DNA from: Taeniopygia guttata | Lineage: Eukaryota; Chordata; Aves; Passeriformes; Estrildidae | DNA length: 64,000 nucleotides | Assembly (NCBI RefSeq): GCF_048771995.1 | Contig: NC_133025.1 | Span: 7,440,001-7,504,000 of the forward strand | Reading direction: 5' to 3' | Shown: positions 50,786 to 62,706 of the stretch, one piece after another | Position numbering within the stretch: position 1 is the first letter of the stretch | Layout: every line of letters starts with the position of its first letter | The notes under the pieces: model-generated | Database searches by the model: none | Told to the model about the DNA's origin: nothing | The model's input: the letters and a program-made list of their open reading frames with translations, nothing else | Position numbers and translations under genes: made by a program

Positions 50786-50829
50786 AATAATAATAATAAT
50801 AATAATAATTATTATTATTATTATTATTG
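50732..50829. repeat. Mirrored (TTA)n(AAT)n(TTA)n microsatellite
   Basis: A TTA/ATT array (50732-50782) switches to its reverse complement AAT/TAA (about 50783-50809) and then back to ATT (about 50810-50829). The adjoining blocks can pair with each other as a long AT-only hairpin. The composition is only A and T. Confidence 0.95.
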
Positions 50830-50833
50830 AAAT

Positions 50834-50911
50834 CTAAACCAAACAAACAAAAAAAGCCAACAACAAAAAACCCCACAGAAAACCAAACCAATAAACAAAC
50901 AAACAAAACTC
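50834..50911 (+). repeat. A/C-rich simple repeat
   Basis: Degenerate CAAA/CAA repeats immediately follow the ATT array, with ACAAAC units and short A-runs. It is low-complexity, and similar in kind to the tract at 16445-16539. Confidence 0.75.
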
Positions 50912-52779
50912 CAAAAGCTTGAACAGATGAAAGCTATCAAAACTAGACTGCAGAACAACTATCTGATCCACTAATCATCGTGGTCATGATGAAAGTGATG
51001 GAATTTTCAAGACAGTGGGGATCAAGATGCCTGCTCTGAGAAAAATAAACAACCAGGTGAACAAAAAAAAGGCATCTTTGTGTAATACAGGAAAAATAGC
51101 AAACAGAAATGAAGAATTATACATATTATATTAAATAGGTGATGTTGGGCTAAAATATATCAAAGAAATGGAGAGAGATTTTAGACTCTTAGAGAAGAGA
51201 GAATAATGTTTACTTTACAATAACTCCATTACTGATAATATCTTAAGTATTTTATGATGAAAGGATACTGACTCATAAAGGATATTTTATGGAAAATAAT
51301 TAGTAGTAAAAAGCTTGTACAACAGCTGGAAGGATGATTGGGATCTGGAGAACAAATATTCAATTAATGTATATGAAGAGTTTGGTATGATAATGAGTAA
51401 CAGAAAATTCTGAGAAGTGTAAAAAAATAATGCCCAGTGTTTTTCTAAAAAAAAAGACACCCTTGTCTACCACTGGCCCATAAACCTGGCTGAAACAGTG
51501 TAACAAAAAACAGGGGAGAGAAAATCATTATCTTGCAAATAGAAAAATCGTGGATTTCACTGGAACAAATAGCGCCAGACAAATTTCAATGCATTTTGCA
51601 CTTGCTATCATATTGCATTGAAATATCCCTATAAAAGGAATTCAGCCTGTACTTTGAACCCCATCACATCCATAAGGGGCTAAAAACAAAGCAGTGGCAT
51701 GCCCAGACTCATGAGACTCATAGCAGGTAATTTATCCACAGAGCAAAAAGCACTTCCATTTAGCTTTTCCTTTGATAAGGACATGTTTTAACTGTGTAGA
51801 TGGTACTAAACTGGCAGGCATTGGAAACACTCCATTCATGGCATGGAGATATTTGGTTGCTACACGTGTAACTTAGTGACAAAGAGTCCAATAAATTATT
51901 TTTACACCCTCAGTGTCAGCTTTATTTTTTCTTCAGTATTTTAAGCATACATTAAAAAAAAAAAAAAAAAAAAGATGACATGAAGCTCTCCCTTGTTTCT
52001 ATGCAAGAGAAAGGGTAGGCCATATGCAGTGAATCCACTCAAGAGCAGATTTGCAGTGCTTTGCTCAGAAGAAGACTGAGCCAAATTTGCCCAATTTGCA
52101 ATGGTAATCCAGTTCTGTCTCACATCTCCTTTAAGGGCTGTTCCTGGACCCAAAAAGCTGAATGCTGCTTTTTGTCCATGCACATATGTGTTAATTTTAA
52201 TTTTAAAAGTTCCATCTCTCCTGTAAATCATTGAATGCAACACATAGCAGGGCAACTCATAGGAGAGAATATAGATCCTGGCCCCTGATCTATCAGCCCT
52301 CTACAGGTACATGCTTAGTGTTGAGGTTGGACTGGATATGAAAATACTCAGTATTTTGGGTTTGAATGATGGATCCACATGCTGGAATGCTCTACTGTGT
52401 AACTGCAGGTAGAAAAGATCTCCCAAATGATTCAGTGTCTGCCTGATAGCTACTATCTAGCAATAATTAAAAAAAATTACTTTCTAATGACTCTTTAGAG
52501 GAGAATTATATTAACCATTAAAATTACTTCCAGTGAATAATTAAAATATCTGTAGTAAAAATAATCTCAATGACATGATTAGTGGAAAGTAGAAACCTGT
52601 AAATAGGAAATTCTAAATAGACACAGGGATAAAGGGTGTCAGCATAACAGATGAAAATCAGCATAGTGAGAAAGATCAGTTTGGTGACAAAAAGTGCTAA
52701 TCTGTCTGGTGGCTTTCCCTGAAGAAATAATAGAAGATACCAGTGATGAAGGGTGTAAATAAACAGCTTATGGAAAAAT
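50912..52779. other. Non-coding, presumed intronic
   Basis: No gene is recognised. The stretch is AT-rich and contains the 21-nt A-run at 51954-51974. No known retroposon body is visible upstream of that run. Confidence 0.5.
51954..51974 (+). repeat. Poly(A) run, 21 nt
   Basis: Uninterrupted A-run. It could be a retroposed tail, but no parent sequence was recognised next to it. Confidence 0.85.
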
Positions 52780-52849
52780 TCAATTAAAATTCAAATGTGA
52801 TTCAAACTCAATTCAAATTAAATTCAAAAGTTCAATTCAAATTCAAGTA
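52780..52849 (+). repeat. Degenerate ATTCAA repeat
   Basis: Repeated ATTCAA/ATTCAAA words with variants (AATTCAATTAAAATTCAAA, CTCAATTCAAATTAAATTC). It overlaps the C-terminal end of the minus-strand frame at 52832-53098. Confidence 0.75.
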
Positions 52850-53098
52850 GATTGTATGTGGTTGTAACAGGGAGGGAAAATGTGGCATCAGTTTTATTCT
52901 CCTCTTTTTGGCCCCTGAGCACTGAGCTGAAGCTGAGCTGTCTGGAATACCACCAGGATGAGATGAGGATATCTCACTGCTGACAGGGTGGACAATTGGG
53001 GATGTCTGGGGTTGCTGGGGCTGGCTCCTGGACTCCTGGTCCATCTCTGCATCCTGTTGTGGCAGCAGGGGAGGCTTTCCAAGGCGCTTCTTTTTCAC
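52832..53098 (-). other. Exon-like open frame, unverified
   Basis: On the minus strand a pyrimidine-rich acceptor-like CCTTTTCTCACCAG (ending 53098) precedes a frame open for about 88 codons. It starts KKKRLGKPPLLPQQD and is rich in Gln, Ser and Pro, with basic patches KKKR and KKRR. That composition resembles a disordered nuclear protein segment more than a random frame. There is no clear donor at the other end, and it runs into the ATTCAA repeat before a stop. It could be a terminal exon, a decayed processed gene copy, or chance. I do not recognise a family, and the strand is opposite to the 28.7 kb gene. Confidence 0.2.
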
Positions 53099-53408
53099 TG
53101 GTGAGAAAAGGTGTGGTATAAAAATATTTTCCTGGGAAACTGGGGTGGATTTAGCCTTTTAAAATCAAATACAGGTATCCTGAGTGACAGCATTGATGGA
53201 ACTGCTGGCTTTAAAAACCCTTGCAAAGGCAGGTAAGATGATTACCAAAGCAATCTTGACACAGCTTCTGCACTTCTCAGAGCAGCCATGTGAGCCGTGG
53301 TGGATCCTGGGATCCAGCAGCCTGTGCTGGCTGGAATGAGGAGTGCATCCATTTAGGAATAGCTCTGATGACACCCCACGTTGCTAAATCTGCTTGAGGG
53401 CTGGAAGT

Positions 53409-53440
53409 TTTGTCCCCTCCTGACTTTGTCCCCTCCTGAC
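53409..53440 (+). repeat. 16-nt exact tandem duplication
   Basis: TTTGTCCCCTCCTGAC occurs twice back to back (53409-53424 and 53425-53440) with no mismatch. A recent or conserved small tandem duplication. Confidence 0.92.
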
Positions 53441-54894
53441 TTCCAGCTCCCAGCACTGCCTGAAGCCAGAGGGACTTTAATGAGCCTGCCTCTCACCATA
53501 GCGGAGACTGAGAGCCAATTACAGGTGCTGTTTGGGTTTCAGGATCATTAAATTAATCAGGAAAATGCAGCCTAGTTCCTGTGAGGATGTTGTGTTTTTA
53601 GCTGATGAGACTGTGTTCTACCTGCTGCCTTTGTCCGCTGTCCAGAAACAGCTGAAAAAAAAACAACAGCTGAGAAAAAGGTGAAAAAAGGAACAAATAT
53701 CTTGCTGGAAAATGAACCAGCTTAATGTTCATTATTGTAAGATGAAAACAGCCCTGGATGTGGGATGTTCTATTGACTTCATCTGCAATATTATCTGCAT
53801 GTTTACCATTTACCTGGTTTAGTCTGTGAATGTATAACATGATAGCTGATATATCTCTTTCTAATGTACCCCTTACAGCTAAAACAACCCCCTACTTCCT
53901 ATTTGGCAGCAATGACCTTGCCTGCTGCCTCCATTTTAGTTTTATTTCTTCCTTCTCCTTATAATCCTTTAATTTATGTCCTTTCCCTACTAGGCTTGTG
54001 CTACTTCCCCTACTATAGCATAGGCAGGTTTAGAAATGGTTTTATGAACTGAAATAACAGATATAAAGAGCCAGCTCGTGCAAGTCATCCATACATAAAA
54101 GACCAATTAACCTTGAGAATCAATCCTGAAGGAAGCTGGGGAAGGTTTCTGCTACTTATAAGCCTTTGGTGCTTTTTCTTTTCCCTCTTTTCTTTGAAAT
54201 GTGCTATTGGATCAAGCTGTAAAGAAACTCCATTGGCTTCAATGGTGCAAATGAAATTACATTTTGATACTGAGTTTGTCTCAGTAGTTTCCTTTGAAGA
54301 ATGCATGTTCTAAGAAAAAAGCACTGGGGCAAGTTGTAACTTCAGTAAAGATATAACAGGGTGACTTTGGACCAAAGAAATTTCTTTTAATCAAGAGAGT
54401 TGTAGAAATCTTTGTGATTTGCATTTTTCACAGCTTACTCTCTGGGGCAGAAATTCAGTTCTGTGAGGCTGGATGTAAATGCACGAGGGGTCATTTTAGT
54501 GTAAATAGGAGTTATCAAAATAGAGCAAGTTGTTTGTTTAAAGAAAGAGAACATAGGCAGCAAAGATGAAGAAAATTTTTGGCAACCAATTCTGTTATGC
54601 TGAAGAATAACTTGGTAATAATACCAAAGATTTAAATGAAAAGTGGCTTCTAGACGTGGGGTGAAACCTTTACATTTATATTGAAAGTATGAAATGCATT
54701 GGAATCTCTCATTGCTTTCTTGGAGCATTACATTCACAGAGCACTGACTTTATTTTTTTTAAATACACAAATGTGCTATATATAGATACCCTTGATTTCA
54801 ATTAAAAAAATGACTCTTGGTTTAGAGAACACTTCTCAACAGTCTAAATAATATCTCATGTCTGACATGCTACAAGTTCAGAATTGTATTGAAT

Positions 54895-54936
54895 TTATAA
54901 TTTTCCCTCTAACTTGTAAAAGTTAGAAAATTATAA
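54895..54936. repeat. Stem-loop, AT-rich
   Basis: TTATAATTTT (54895-54904) pairs with AAAATTATAA (54927-54936), and inside it CTAAC (54909-54913) pairs with GTTAG (54922-54926), leaving a 4-nt bulge CCCT and an 8-nt loop. No precursor RNA context is established. Confidence 0.55.
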
Positions 54937-57266
54937 AACTTTATTAATGTCAAGCTGAAGGAACGGAATTATAATTTGGTTATTGAATCATGCTTTGGAG
55001 TTAAAAAGAGATCATATTAGGGAAATTCAAGGAAGGAAACTCTTACTACTAAGAGGAAACTGATAAGAAACCTCCAGTGAAGCCAAGTTGGCGTAGGAGT
55101 CTGGAAATTCATAGATATTTGCAAATTGCAATGTGGCAATCCTAAAAAGCATTGAAGTTGTCCTTGAAGTTGATAAGAAATAAGAAAGCTTCTCTCCTCA
55201 GCTGAACTCCAGGACAATTTTTAGCTCTGAAGTAAATATTGTTGGGTTTTTATTTTAAAAAAGTCTGGAATGCAAATCTCCTGAAGGAGGATGGATGTAA
55301 AGTGTGCTGAAGGCAGGGGAAGTTTTTCCTCTGAATTCAGGGGTTTCTTTGTGCTCTGTGTCCTTCCCTCCCATCCATTTCTCACTTAGAGCCTGTGCTC
55401 TTGCTGCTGTGTTTTAGCTTCTTCACAATGCAAACACAGAGCTGCTCTTTTTATAGTTGGCTTGGCAACAGTGTCATAGGATGCTGTAAGATTAAAATAC
55501 ATTAAAGATAGAAGGATGTATAAGCAGCTCCAGTCCATATTAAACCTCATCCTCAGTCTGTCCTTGATGTCTAGTCATGCTAAAAACACACATGGCTAAA
55601 GCAGTGAGGCTGGGTGATAGACCTGAAGATTTTTATAATTTGGATAACATAAAAATATGTGACACCAGTGAAGGCCACGTTGTTATTAAACCTTTTCACC
55701 AGGGCATTTCAGAAATGGTGAATGGCAGTGGAGCTTTCTCTCCTTCTCTTGCTTCAGTTGTGTGATTCCCCTTGGAGCTTGTTCCTGCCCCAGAGGGATT
55801 TCTTCTGCGGTGAGGTGTGGACAGGTGTGTCCCAGTGGTCCCTTTTAAAATAATTTTTTTTTTCCTGTGTGGAGAATTTTCCTTTTAAAAGAGATTTTTC
55901 CTTCTCTCATTTAATTTCTTTATCCACACTAGATTTATTGGTTCACGGAGTGAAGGTCCTGCTGTCAGCTTTGCTCTGCTCAGTTTGGCTTACTTGGAGC
56001 TCCAGAAATGTGGCAAATGCAGTCAGACAGAAAAAAAAAAGTGTGAGCTGTTTCTCCAGCAAAGCAGGGGACTCTTCCAGCCACTTCAGAAACAAATAAC
56101 ACATATTTTATCACAAAGTTTTTCTGCTGAGATATCATATTACTTTTTTTTTTTTCTTACCAATTGATGGGAGTACCAAATCCCCAGTGCAGGAGGATTT
56201 TGTGGATCAAATCCTAGGTGCCTTTTCAGGGCTTCATTCTTTAAAAGCTTCAGCTTTATTATGCTGTGGAAGACAGTTTGGTGTATTGCATGGTTTGGTC
56301 CTGAGTAAGACTTTTCTTGTTTTCCTGCATGAAACTAGTTGAAAGATAGTTACTGATTTGGTGGATTTGGATGGTGGCCCTTTTCTGAGTCAGTTAAAAG
56401 CTGAGCTGTTTCTCTGCTCAGCAAAACTCAGAACAAGCACAGTCCCATTCAATATAGAAGTCAAGCTTCATTTTTAAAACAAAAAAATGAAAAAGAGATC
56501 TGAAAAAGACAAGGCTAGATGTTAAGAGTTTGTCTCCTCGGAGGTTAAAGTGTTCTGCACCATTTGAGTGAAAAAGTGGATTGTCATATAAAATGACTAG
56601 TGAGAATATGTGGGCCATAAAGATTTTCTAAATTGGTCCAGTTTGAAAAGTTTACAATAATGTGGTCACTTCCCTCAAAATTTCTCAGGAAATGGATGCT
56701 TTTGCAAAGAGCAATTTTTCAACCAGAAGTTCCCAGCCAGTTCCTGTCCATAAGTGCTGATTTTACTGAGCCAGAGCCTCTGCTGTGCTGTAAGGTTCTC
56801 CTGGATGAGAAATTTGTCCTGCTGTGGTCTGGAGCATTTTGGCAGCAGCAGGAGCTTTGAGGGATCCTGAGGCCCTGGGGGAGCATCTTCCAGAGCCCTG
56901 TCATCATTGTATTCCCTGCTTCAGTGGGGGGACAGGAGGGGATCTGTATATGCTGGATGTATTCATGGTAAAATGTTATTTGAGGGGGTGATAATTTCTC
57001 TGGTTAACACTAATCACCTCCTTTCCTAAGTTTAAAAACAGGGGTTTTTTTTTACCTCTATATTTCCTCCTGCTCCTATTCCCAGAACAATTTATTTTCT
57101 GTCTTTTCATGTGTAGCCTCTTAGCTTTAAGCTTACAAATGTCCTGTGTTTGTGCTGAATATAATCTGTTTAATAGAGAATGATTGCCTGAGGCTACAGA
57201 TCTTAACCAAGCATTAGGCAGACCTAATTCAGCTGTGCTGCTTATTGGCCTGCAAAAGCCAGTTCA

Positions 57267-57283
57267 TTTTTTTTTTTTTTTTT
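57267..57283 (+). repeat. Poly(T) run
   Basis: Seventeen consecutive T residues, a simple repeat. Confidence 0.8.
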
Positions 57284-59499
57284 AATTTTATTATTTCCCC
57301 TTTCCTGGCTACATAATCTTCAGAGAGTCCTTAGTCATGTGTTAAAGCTTGTTTGGCCTGAGGAGTTAATCCTTTCTAAGACAAGCCTTTTCTCCCTCAC
57401 ATGTGTGGGTATTCATGAAAGCTTGGTGTAAATCCAGGAGAGTTTTCTTCAGAAACTCATGGCCTTTGCTAAGGAAAGAACATTATTCACCTAAGGAAGA
57501 GACCACCAAATCTGGGCTCTTAAACATTTTCCTCATATATCATGATCTCTGATTATGTAATAATCTCTTTAGACTAATCTCTGCCTTAACTTTGGACAAG
57601 TAAATTGTTTAATTGCTGGAATTTTATTTTCTAAGACAGGGAACAGAGATTCCCCTGCCCAATCTTCCTGCAGTAGCACCCCAACCTGAGCTACAAGGGT
57701 TAAGAATTATTGTGTGTTGTGTGATTTTTAGTAGGGTTTGAGATGCCTCTAAATCTGTGCCTCCCTTTGTTCCTTTCCTAAATTCTGCTCATGAAAAAAT
57801 AGGTTTTTAGCTGTTTGGGCCCAGATTAACCTTCAATGAACTCACTCTGGTTCATTGGGACTTTAGAGGGAGCCTGTGACTGAATGTGATCATAAAAGAG
57901 CACATTTTTTTCCCCCTCAGGATGAAAGTGAAATGGGACTGTGAACTGCAATATGGAATAATGAGATGATTTTAAAGAAAAGGTTTATGTATGAGATCCT
58001 CTAGGTAAAAAGACAAACTTTACTTGCATGCCAGTCCTAGAAAATCTTTGTGCTATTATGACTACTAAATTATACTAGAAATTTTCCTCTCCAAGCCACC
58101 CAGCTAGGGTTGTACTAAATCCATGATCTCCAGACACAGGTAATTACACTGCAAACACTCCAGTTGTTCCAGAGAGTCTGCATAGTCCTGCAGTCCTCTG
58201 TGAGCCCAATAATGCCCTGTGGGCACATCTTCCCTTTCAGCTCTGCAGGCAGCCTTGCAGGTCACTTTCCCCGGCAGGGAAAATCAATTTAGCTTGGCTT
58301 TCCTAAGCAAGGTGTTCTCTGTTCATTGCTAATGAGCAGCAGAGATGTAGGTGTTTAGCTGCTAGTTCATGTTCTGCCCTCCATGGGGTATCTTCAGATG
58401 ATTTACCCCTGTGGGAGCTCTGTTACTGCCCAGGACCCCGGTGGGCTGTGATGGGAAATATCCTAAATCAGCTGAATTCAAGCTGTACCTTGCAGACTGC
58501 AGATTTTTCACCACTAACCAAGAGGTGGGACCTTGTCTGGCAAAGAGTTTCCCATGGGCAAAAAAAGACTCTAAAAAGCTGCTTTCCCACTTCTGTCTGC
58601 CATTATCTAACTTGATGCAGTGTATGGTTTGGGTAGCATGTGGTTGTAGAAGAAAAAGGTAATTAGAACTTGATTATGTGCCTGGTAGCATCATCTGCAC
58701 CATTTTTCCTTCTTTAAAAGCTGCTCTGTGTAAGTGCAATGGCCCTGTGCAAACAGCTGGTGGTCAGCTACATCATTACTTTTCCAAAATACTGAGAATT
58801 ATTCCCTGTGCAGGATGTAAGCATGGTGTTTAATGGTCCAGTTACACTCACTTCCGTCTACAAAATTTAGATCCTGGGTCTTCAGAGTGTTTCTCTGTTT
58901 GGGATCACTTGCAGTGAGAGCTGCTGTGCAGCTCCTGGGAGCTGAGGGGCTGCAGGCAGGACCAACCACTGGTGTTATAAATTGCTTCTGGGCAGCAGAA
59001 AATGAGGATGAGAGTTGTCCGTGTGTCTGCAGTGTGCTGGGTTTCACAGTTGCACGGCTGTAGTGAATGGTGGGAAGGAAAAGGCATCATTATCCTCCAG
59101 TGTGCATTTGTAGCTGGCCTCAGGCAATGAACAAGATTTTCTCTGTCCTCTCTGTGAGTGGGATGAGGACATCTCCCACTCTCTTGCACTGGTAGAGGGT
59201 TGCTTTTGGTTGCACCTCTGTGATTTGCCCTGTCACCAGGTACCTTAAAGTGCTTCCTGGCTTTAATGCAAAGATAATCCTGGGATTACACCTTCCTCCT
59301 TCACTCTACAGGACACCCATCACTCACCTGTGCCCTTTGGTCTCCCCAAGGAGGACGTGACCCCTGCATCCCTCTGTGATTCTGCTTCCTGACCACGGCT
59401 TTCACACCCAGCAAGCGTCTGTGCTGCTCTGCCAGCATGGGGAAAACCTCTCAGAGCTTCTCCTCTGGCCTGGCTTCTGCTGCTTGCTGACAGCCCTGC

Positions 59500-59800
59500 C
59501 CTTCCTCATTTGCATTTTGATCCATAATGGCCAATTAAATCCCTAATGCCATCATTTGTTTGCCCACATGACTCCCAAGCACCTTACATTTTGCTGTGTA
59601 ATAACGCAGAGGCTCTTGCTTCTTTGAGGCTGTCTCAGTGAATCACTGTAATGTATTTGCACAGTGAAAGGGATTTGGAATTAATGTAGCCTGAATTGTC
59701 GCTATTGATTTAGTCCCCCTTTCAGTTTGGCACTGTGTTTTTAACAAAGAAACACTGGCCAATCAGTTCATATCGTGCTGAATCATTGTTCAGGGGTGTT
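59500..59800. promoter_or_regulatory. Candidate conserved non-coding element
   Basis: Contains an exact octamer ATTTGCAT (59508-59515; ATGCAAAT on the other strand, the POU-factor site), homeobox-type words (CCAATTAAATC, GGAATTAATG), a CCAAT word (GGCCAATC at about 59757) and isolated CpGs (TAACGCAG, GTCGCTA, ATCGTGC) in otherwise CpG-poor DNA. It is not a recognised repeat. An enhancer role is inference only. Confidence 0.25.
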
Positions 59801-59911
59801 TTTTATTTTAATATCCTTGGATGGTGGAGTGGTGATAGTGGTGCTCCAGGGGCAACTCTGTCCCAACGGGATCAGCCACTCCTGGGTTTAATTTTGTCCT
59901 GATTTACTGCA

Positions 59912-59968
59912 GTAAAAAAAAAAAAAAAGCACAAAAAAACCCCCAAAAAACAAAAAACAAAGCAAACC
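59912..59968 (+). repeat. A-rich/C tract
   Basis: An A-run followed by CAAAAAAACCCCCAAAAAAC and AAAAAACAAAGCAAAC words. Low-complexity sequence. Confidence 0.75.
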
Positions 59969-60460
59969 TCCAAGCTCGGGCAGATGGCCTGTGCTGGTAA
60001 TCCTTTGTTATAATGGCTCCTGACAGAGCAGCTGTGGCTCACTGCTTCTCAGGGTTTTCCATCAGAGAGAACAGTTTTCTTAGGATATGAAACTTGGCTG
60101 TAGCAGTTTGCTTCACTCGGGCATCTCTCACAGAAAGGACAACACAGAAGAGGGAATGACTTCTTTGGAAAGGGAAGTGACCTCAGTCCTGCTGAGACAA
60201 CCTGCCAACACGTGACTTTTTGTTTACCACTTGTGTTTATGTATTTTTAAAAATATCTTTCAGCCTTTAAAATGGAAAGCTTTTGTAGAGGCTGGAGGTA
60301 AAAGACTACAGAAGCAAAACAGCTTAACAGGGCCACAAATCTTCACAAGAGACTGACATGGAGGCAGTTGTGAGTTTGGGAGTCTGGCGTTGCTCGTTGG
60401 GGATTTGATTAAGCAGTTACTTCCTTCTCCTATTGGATTTTATGGATGTAAAGGTAATAC

Positions 60461-60507
60461 TTCTGCAGGAAATCCCCAGGATTCTTCACTGGGGGTTTCC
60501 TGCAGAA
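60461..60507. repeat. 19-bp inverted repeat (1 mismatch)
   Basis: TTCTGCAGGAAATCCCCAG (60461-60479) pairs with CTGGGGGTTTCCTGCAGAA (60489-60507) with one mismatch and a 9-nt loop. A third, direct-orientation partial copy (CTTCAGGAAACCCCCAG, 60524-60540) follows. This gives a locally duplicated and inverted motif. Confidence 0.85.
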
Positions 60508-60679
60508 CCCCCCAGGTTATTTTCTTCAGGAAACCCCCAGCATGCCTGGCTGACTTTGCCATCTCTTGTGCTGGATTTTCCAGTGCTGCTGGAGGTGTCA
60601 GGTGGGTAGAAAGGCTGTAACTGAGACTTGCTGCCTTTGGTTCTGTGCCTGTCTGTGTGTGTGTGAAATACTCAGCCAG

Positions 60680-60830
60680 TGGTGGAAGATTCATAATTAT
60701 TTCTCTGTCTCTGTGCCCGGTGGTGCATAGTTGTATATTGATTTGCTGTAGCTGAGACGAGCAGACAATTATGATGTTTCATTACGAACACTGAATTATG
60801 GCATTAGGTAGACAGTTGTTTGGTGTGTGA
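60680..60830. promoter_or_regulatory. Candidate conserved non-coding element
   Basis: AT-rich factor-like words (TCATAATTATTT, CAATTATGATG, TTCATTACG, GAATTATGGCATTAGG) sit with isolated CpGs in unique sequence. This is suggestive of developmental enhancer sequence. Evidence is weak without alignment. Confidence 0.2.
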
Positions 60831-61161
60831 CAGGTTGGGAATAAATATGATAGGGCATTGCAGGGAGATAGGCACAGGGAAGGTAGTATGTTGGGAAGGC
60901 ATGGGGTGGCTTTGTCAGGGCTGCTTTATACCTAGAGTCTCCCTGAGTGCTGCAGGAGACCCTTAATTCACATTGATTGGGGTTATCTCTGCACTGGGTG
61001 TTACAATTAATTAGTGTGTCTCCATCTGATGTGATAAAGCTTTGGCTGGGTTCTGTGGGTTGTGCTGTGGTTGTATTCTGAGGCCTGAAAAAAATCTGAT
61101 TTATGCATTATTTCAACTGAGGGAAATGTCCACTGGGCTGGTTTTGTGCCTTATTATTTCC

Positions 61162-61185
61162 TTTTTTTTTTTTTTTTTTTTTTTT
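61162..61185 (+). repeat. Poly(T) run, 24 nt
   Basis: Uninterrupted T-run. On the minus strand it would be an A-tail, but no retroposon body was recognised alongside. Confidence 0.9.
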
Positions 61186-61923
61186 GCCTTAGAAGAAAAT
61201 GTTATTCTGGGTAGGATTTGCAGTTTCCCACATTGAAGGGAATGCATTTTGACAAGTGGATTTTTAGCTGGAAAGCAGACTAGCTCTTGTTGCATGTGTA
61301 TTTCAGAGTGAAATACCTTTTGCTTTTCAACTGAGCAAACCCCAAAACTCAAACTCTTCTCCCTTGTCCCCTCCTTCCTTCCAGCCTTCAGAGCCAGTGA
61401 CTTTGACATCCTCAGTGGTTTCAGCTTAAAGACTCTCAGTGGCAGGGACTCCTCTGAGATGACATGTACCATCCTCTGGAGGCCCCACCTTTCTCCTTGG
61501 ACAGTCAGAAGAGCCATTTAGACTCTTTTGAATGAGGACAGCAAACTTCCAGACTCCCAACTCAGGACAGATTTGATACTATTGAAATAGGTACAGTTTG
61601 TGGAGAAAAATAGAAATGTAATTATGCTATAGCTGTGCTTAATTCTGATTTTCAAAGCCAATTAAAAGTATGTTTGGCTGCCACTTCAAGATATAAGCAC
61701 GTCATGCCCATATAACGTTTCTTAATTTCTGCTGCTCTTCCTTCAGTGTTGAACCTTGCTTACAACTTCAGAGCTTACAAAGTACACTGTGGTCAGTGGT
61801 GGAGGAGGCTGTGGGAACCTGTGCCAGTGGTATCCTGAGAAATGCAGAGTTCACAGTATTGGGAAATTAGCTGCTTTATATGCACATTGCCTTTCAGTAT
61901 GTTATTATTCTTTCTTTTCTCTC
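61186..61923. other. Non-coding between two poly(T) runs
   Basis: About 740 bases with no gene recognised, bounded by two long T-runs in the same orientation. The minus-strand frame at 61113-61517 begins in unremarkable sequence and ends across the T-run (giving poly-Lys), so it is not a gene. Confidence 0.5.
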
Positions 61924-61945
61924 TTTTTTTTTTTTTTTTTTTTTT
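61924..61945 (+). repeat. Poly(T) run, 22 nt
   Basis: An uninterrupted T-run preceded by a pyrimidine-rich lead (TTCTTTCTTTTCTCTC). Simple sequence. Confidence 0.9.
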
Positions 61946-62611
61946 GCACCTTGACTACATTAACCTTGTGCTGGCTCTGTGGGGCTGTCTGACACAAGAT
62001 GGATGATGCTGGTGGCCTGGCACAGCAGCTCCCACACTGCTGCCAGCCGAGGGGAAGCCTGTTTGCTGAGTGAAGGCACTACCTGCCTAATTGGCTGGAG
62101 AACCCTGTGCCCCTGACTTTGTGATGAGCTTTCCTTGGCAAGAAAACAGATGGATTATCAAGAAAGCTTTGCAGAATTATAGAAGTGGGGCTAAATGTTG
62201 CTATTTTATGGCTTTTTGAAGCTCTGCATAAGTGCTGTTCGGAATTGCCGTGGTGAGGGCTGCTGCAAGATTTCCTCCCACAGCGAAAGCAGCTCCCTTC
62301 CAGCAGTCCCTCAGGCAGGATCAACACTACAGATGTAGAAAGCTCTTAACAAAGAGTTTGATCCAGTCTTTTGACCCTCAGGAGAGCTGCATTTGATCTT
62401 CTTGTGTGCCACTTGCCACAGCACTTAGGACATGATTCCAAGTTGGTGAAGAGCCCAGCTGCTGTTGTAACAAGTGCCTGGATAAGAGCAAAAATATTTT
62501 GTACCTTCTACAAATAAAGACCTAAATGTCCTGGCTTTTAGCTCCTGGGCAGAATTGCATGTGGGATAAGAACAATTGTTTTCAATGAAAGTGCTCAAGG
62601 CCAGATGGGAT
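61946..62611. other. Non-coding sequence
   Basis: I see no gene or repeat family here. Moderately GC-rich unique sequence. Confidence 0.45.
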
Positions 62612-62706
62612 GGGGTTTTGAGCAACCTGGTGTGGCATGGGCAGGGAGGTTGGAAGTAGATGATTTTTAAGGTCATTTCCAATCCAAACAATTTAGTGGT
62701 TCTGTG
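62612..62706 (+). mobile_element. CR1 LINE 3' fragment
   Basis: GAGCAACCTGGTGTGGCATG, GGCAGGGAGGTTGGAA and GGTCATTTCCAATCCAAACA match the CR1 3' end in forward orientation, ending with a degraded terminal motif (TAGTGGTTCTGTG). About 95 bases remain. Confidence 0.88.

Larger units (their letters stand above)
53441..59499. other. Non-coding, presumed intronic
   Basis: No exon is supported. Small features are an imperfect stem-loop (54895-54936), T- or A-runs at about 55853-55863, 56030-56040, 56143-56155 and 57267-57283, and otherwise unique sequence. Confidence 0.5.

Noticed and set aside
50732..50911. Possible CRISPR-like or satellite array
   Set aside because: The units are trinucleotide and A/C simple repeats with no spacers. 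There is no CRISPR array in the window.
61113..61517. 134-codon minus-strand frame with a poly-Lys stretch
   Set aside because: The lysines are the translated poly(T) run at 61162-61185, so it is not a gene.
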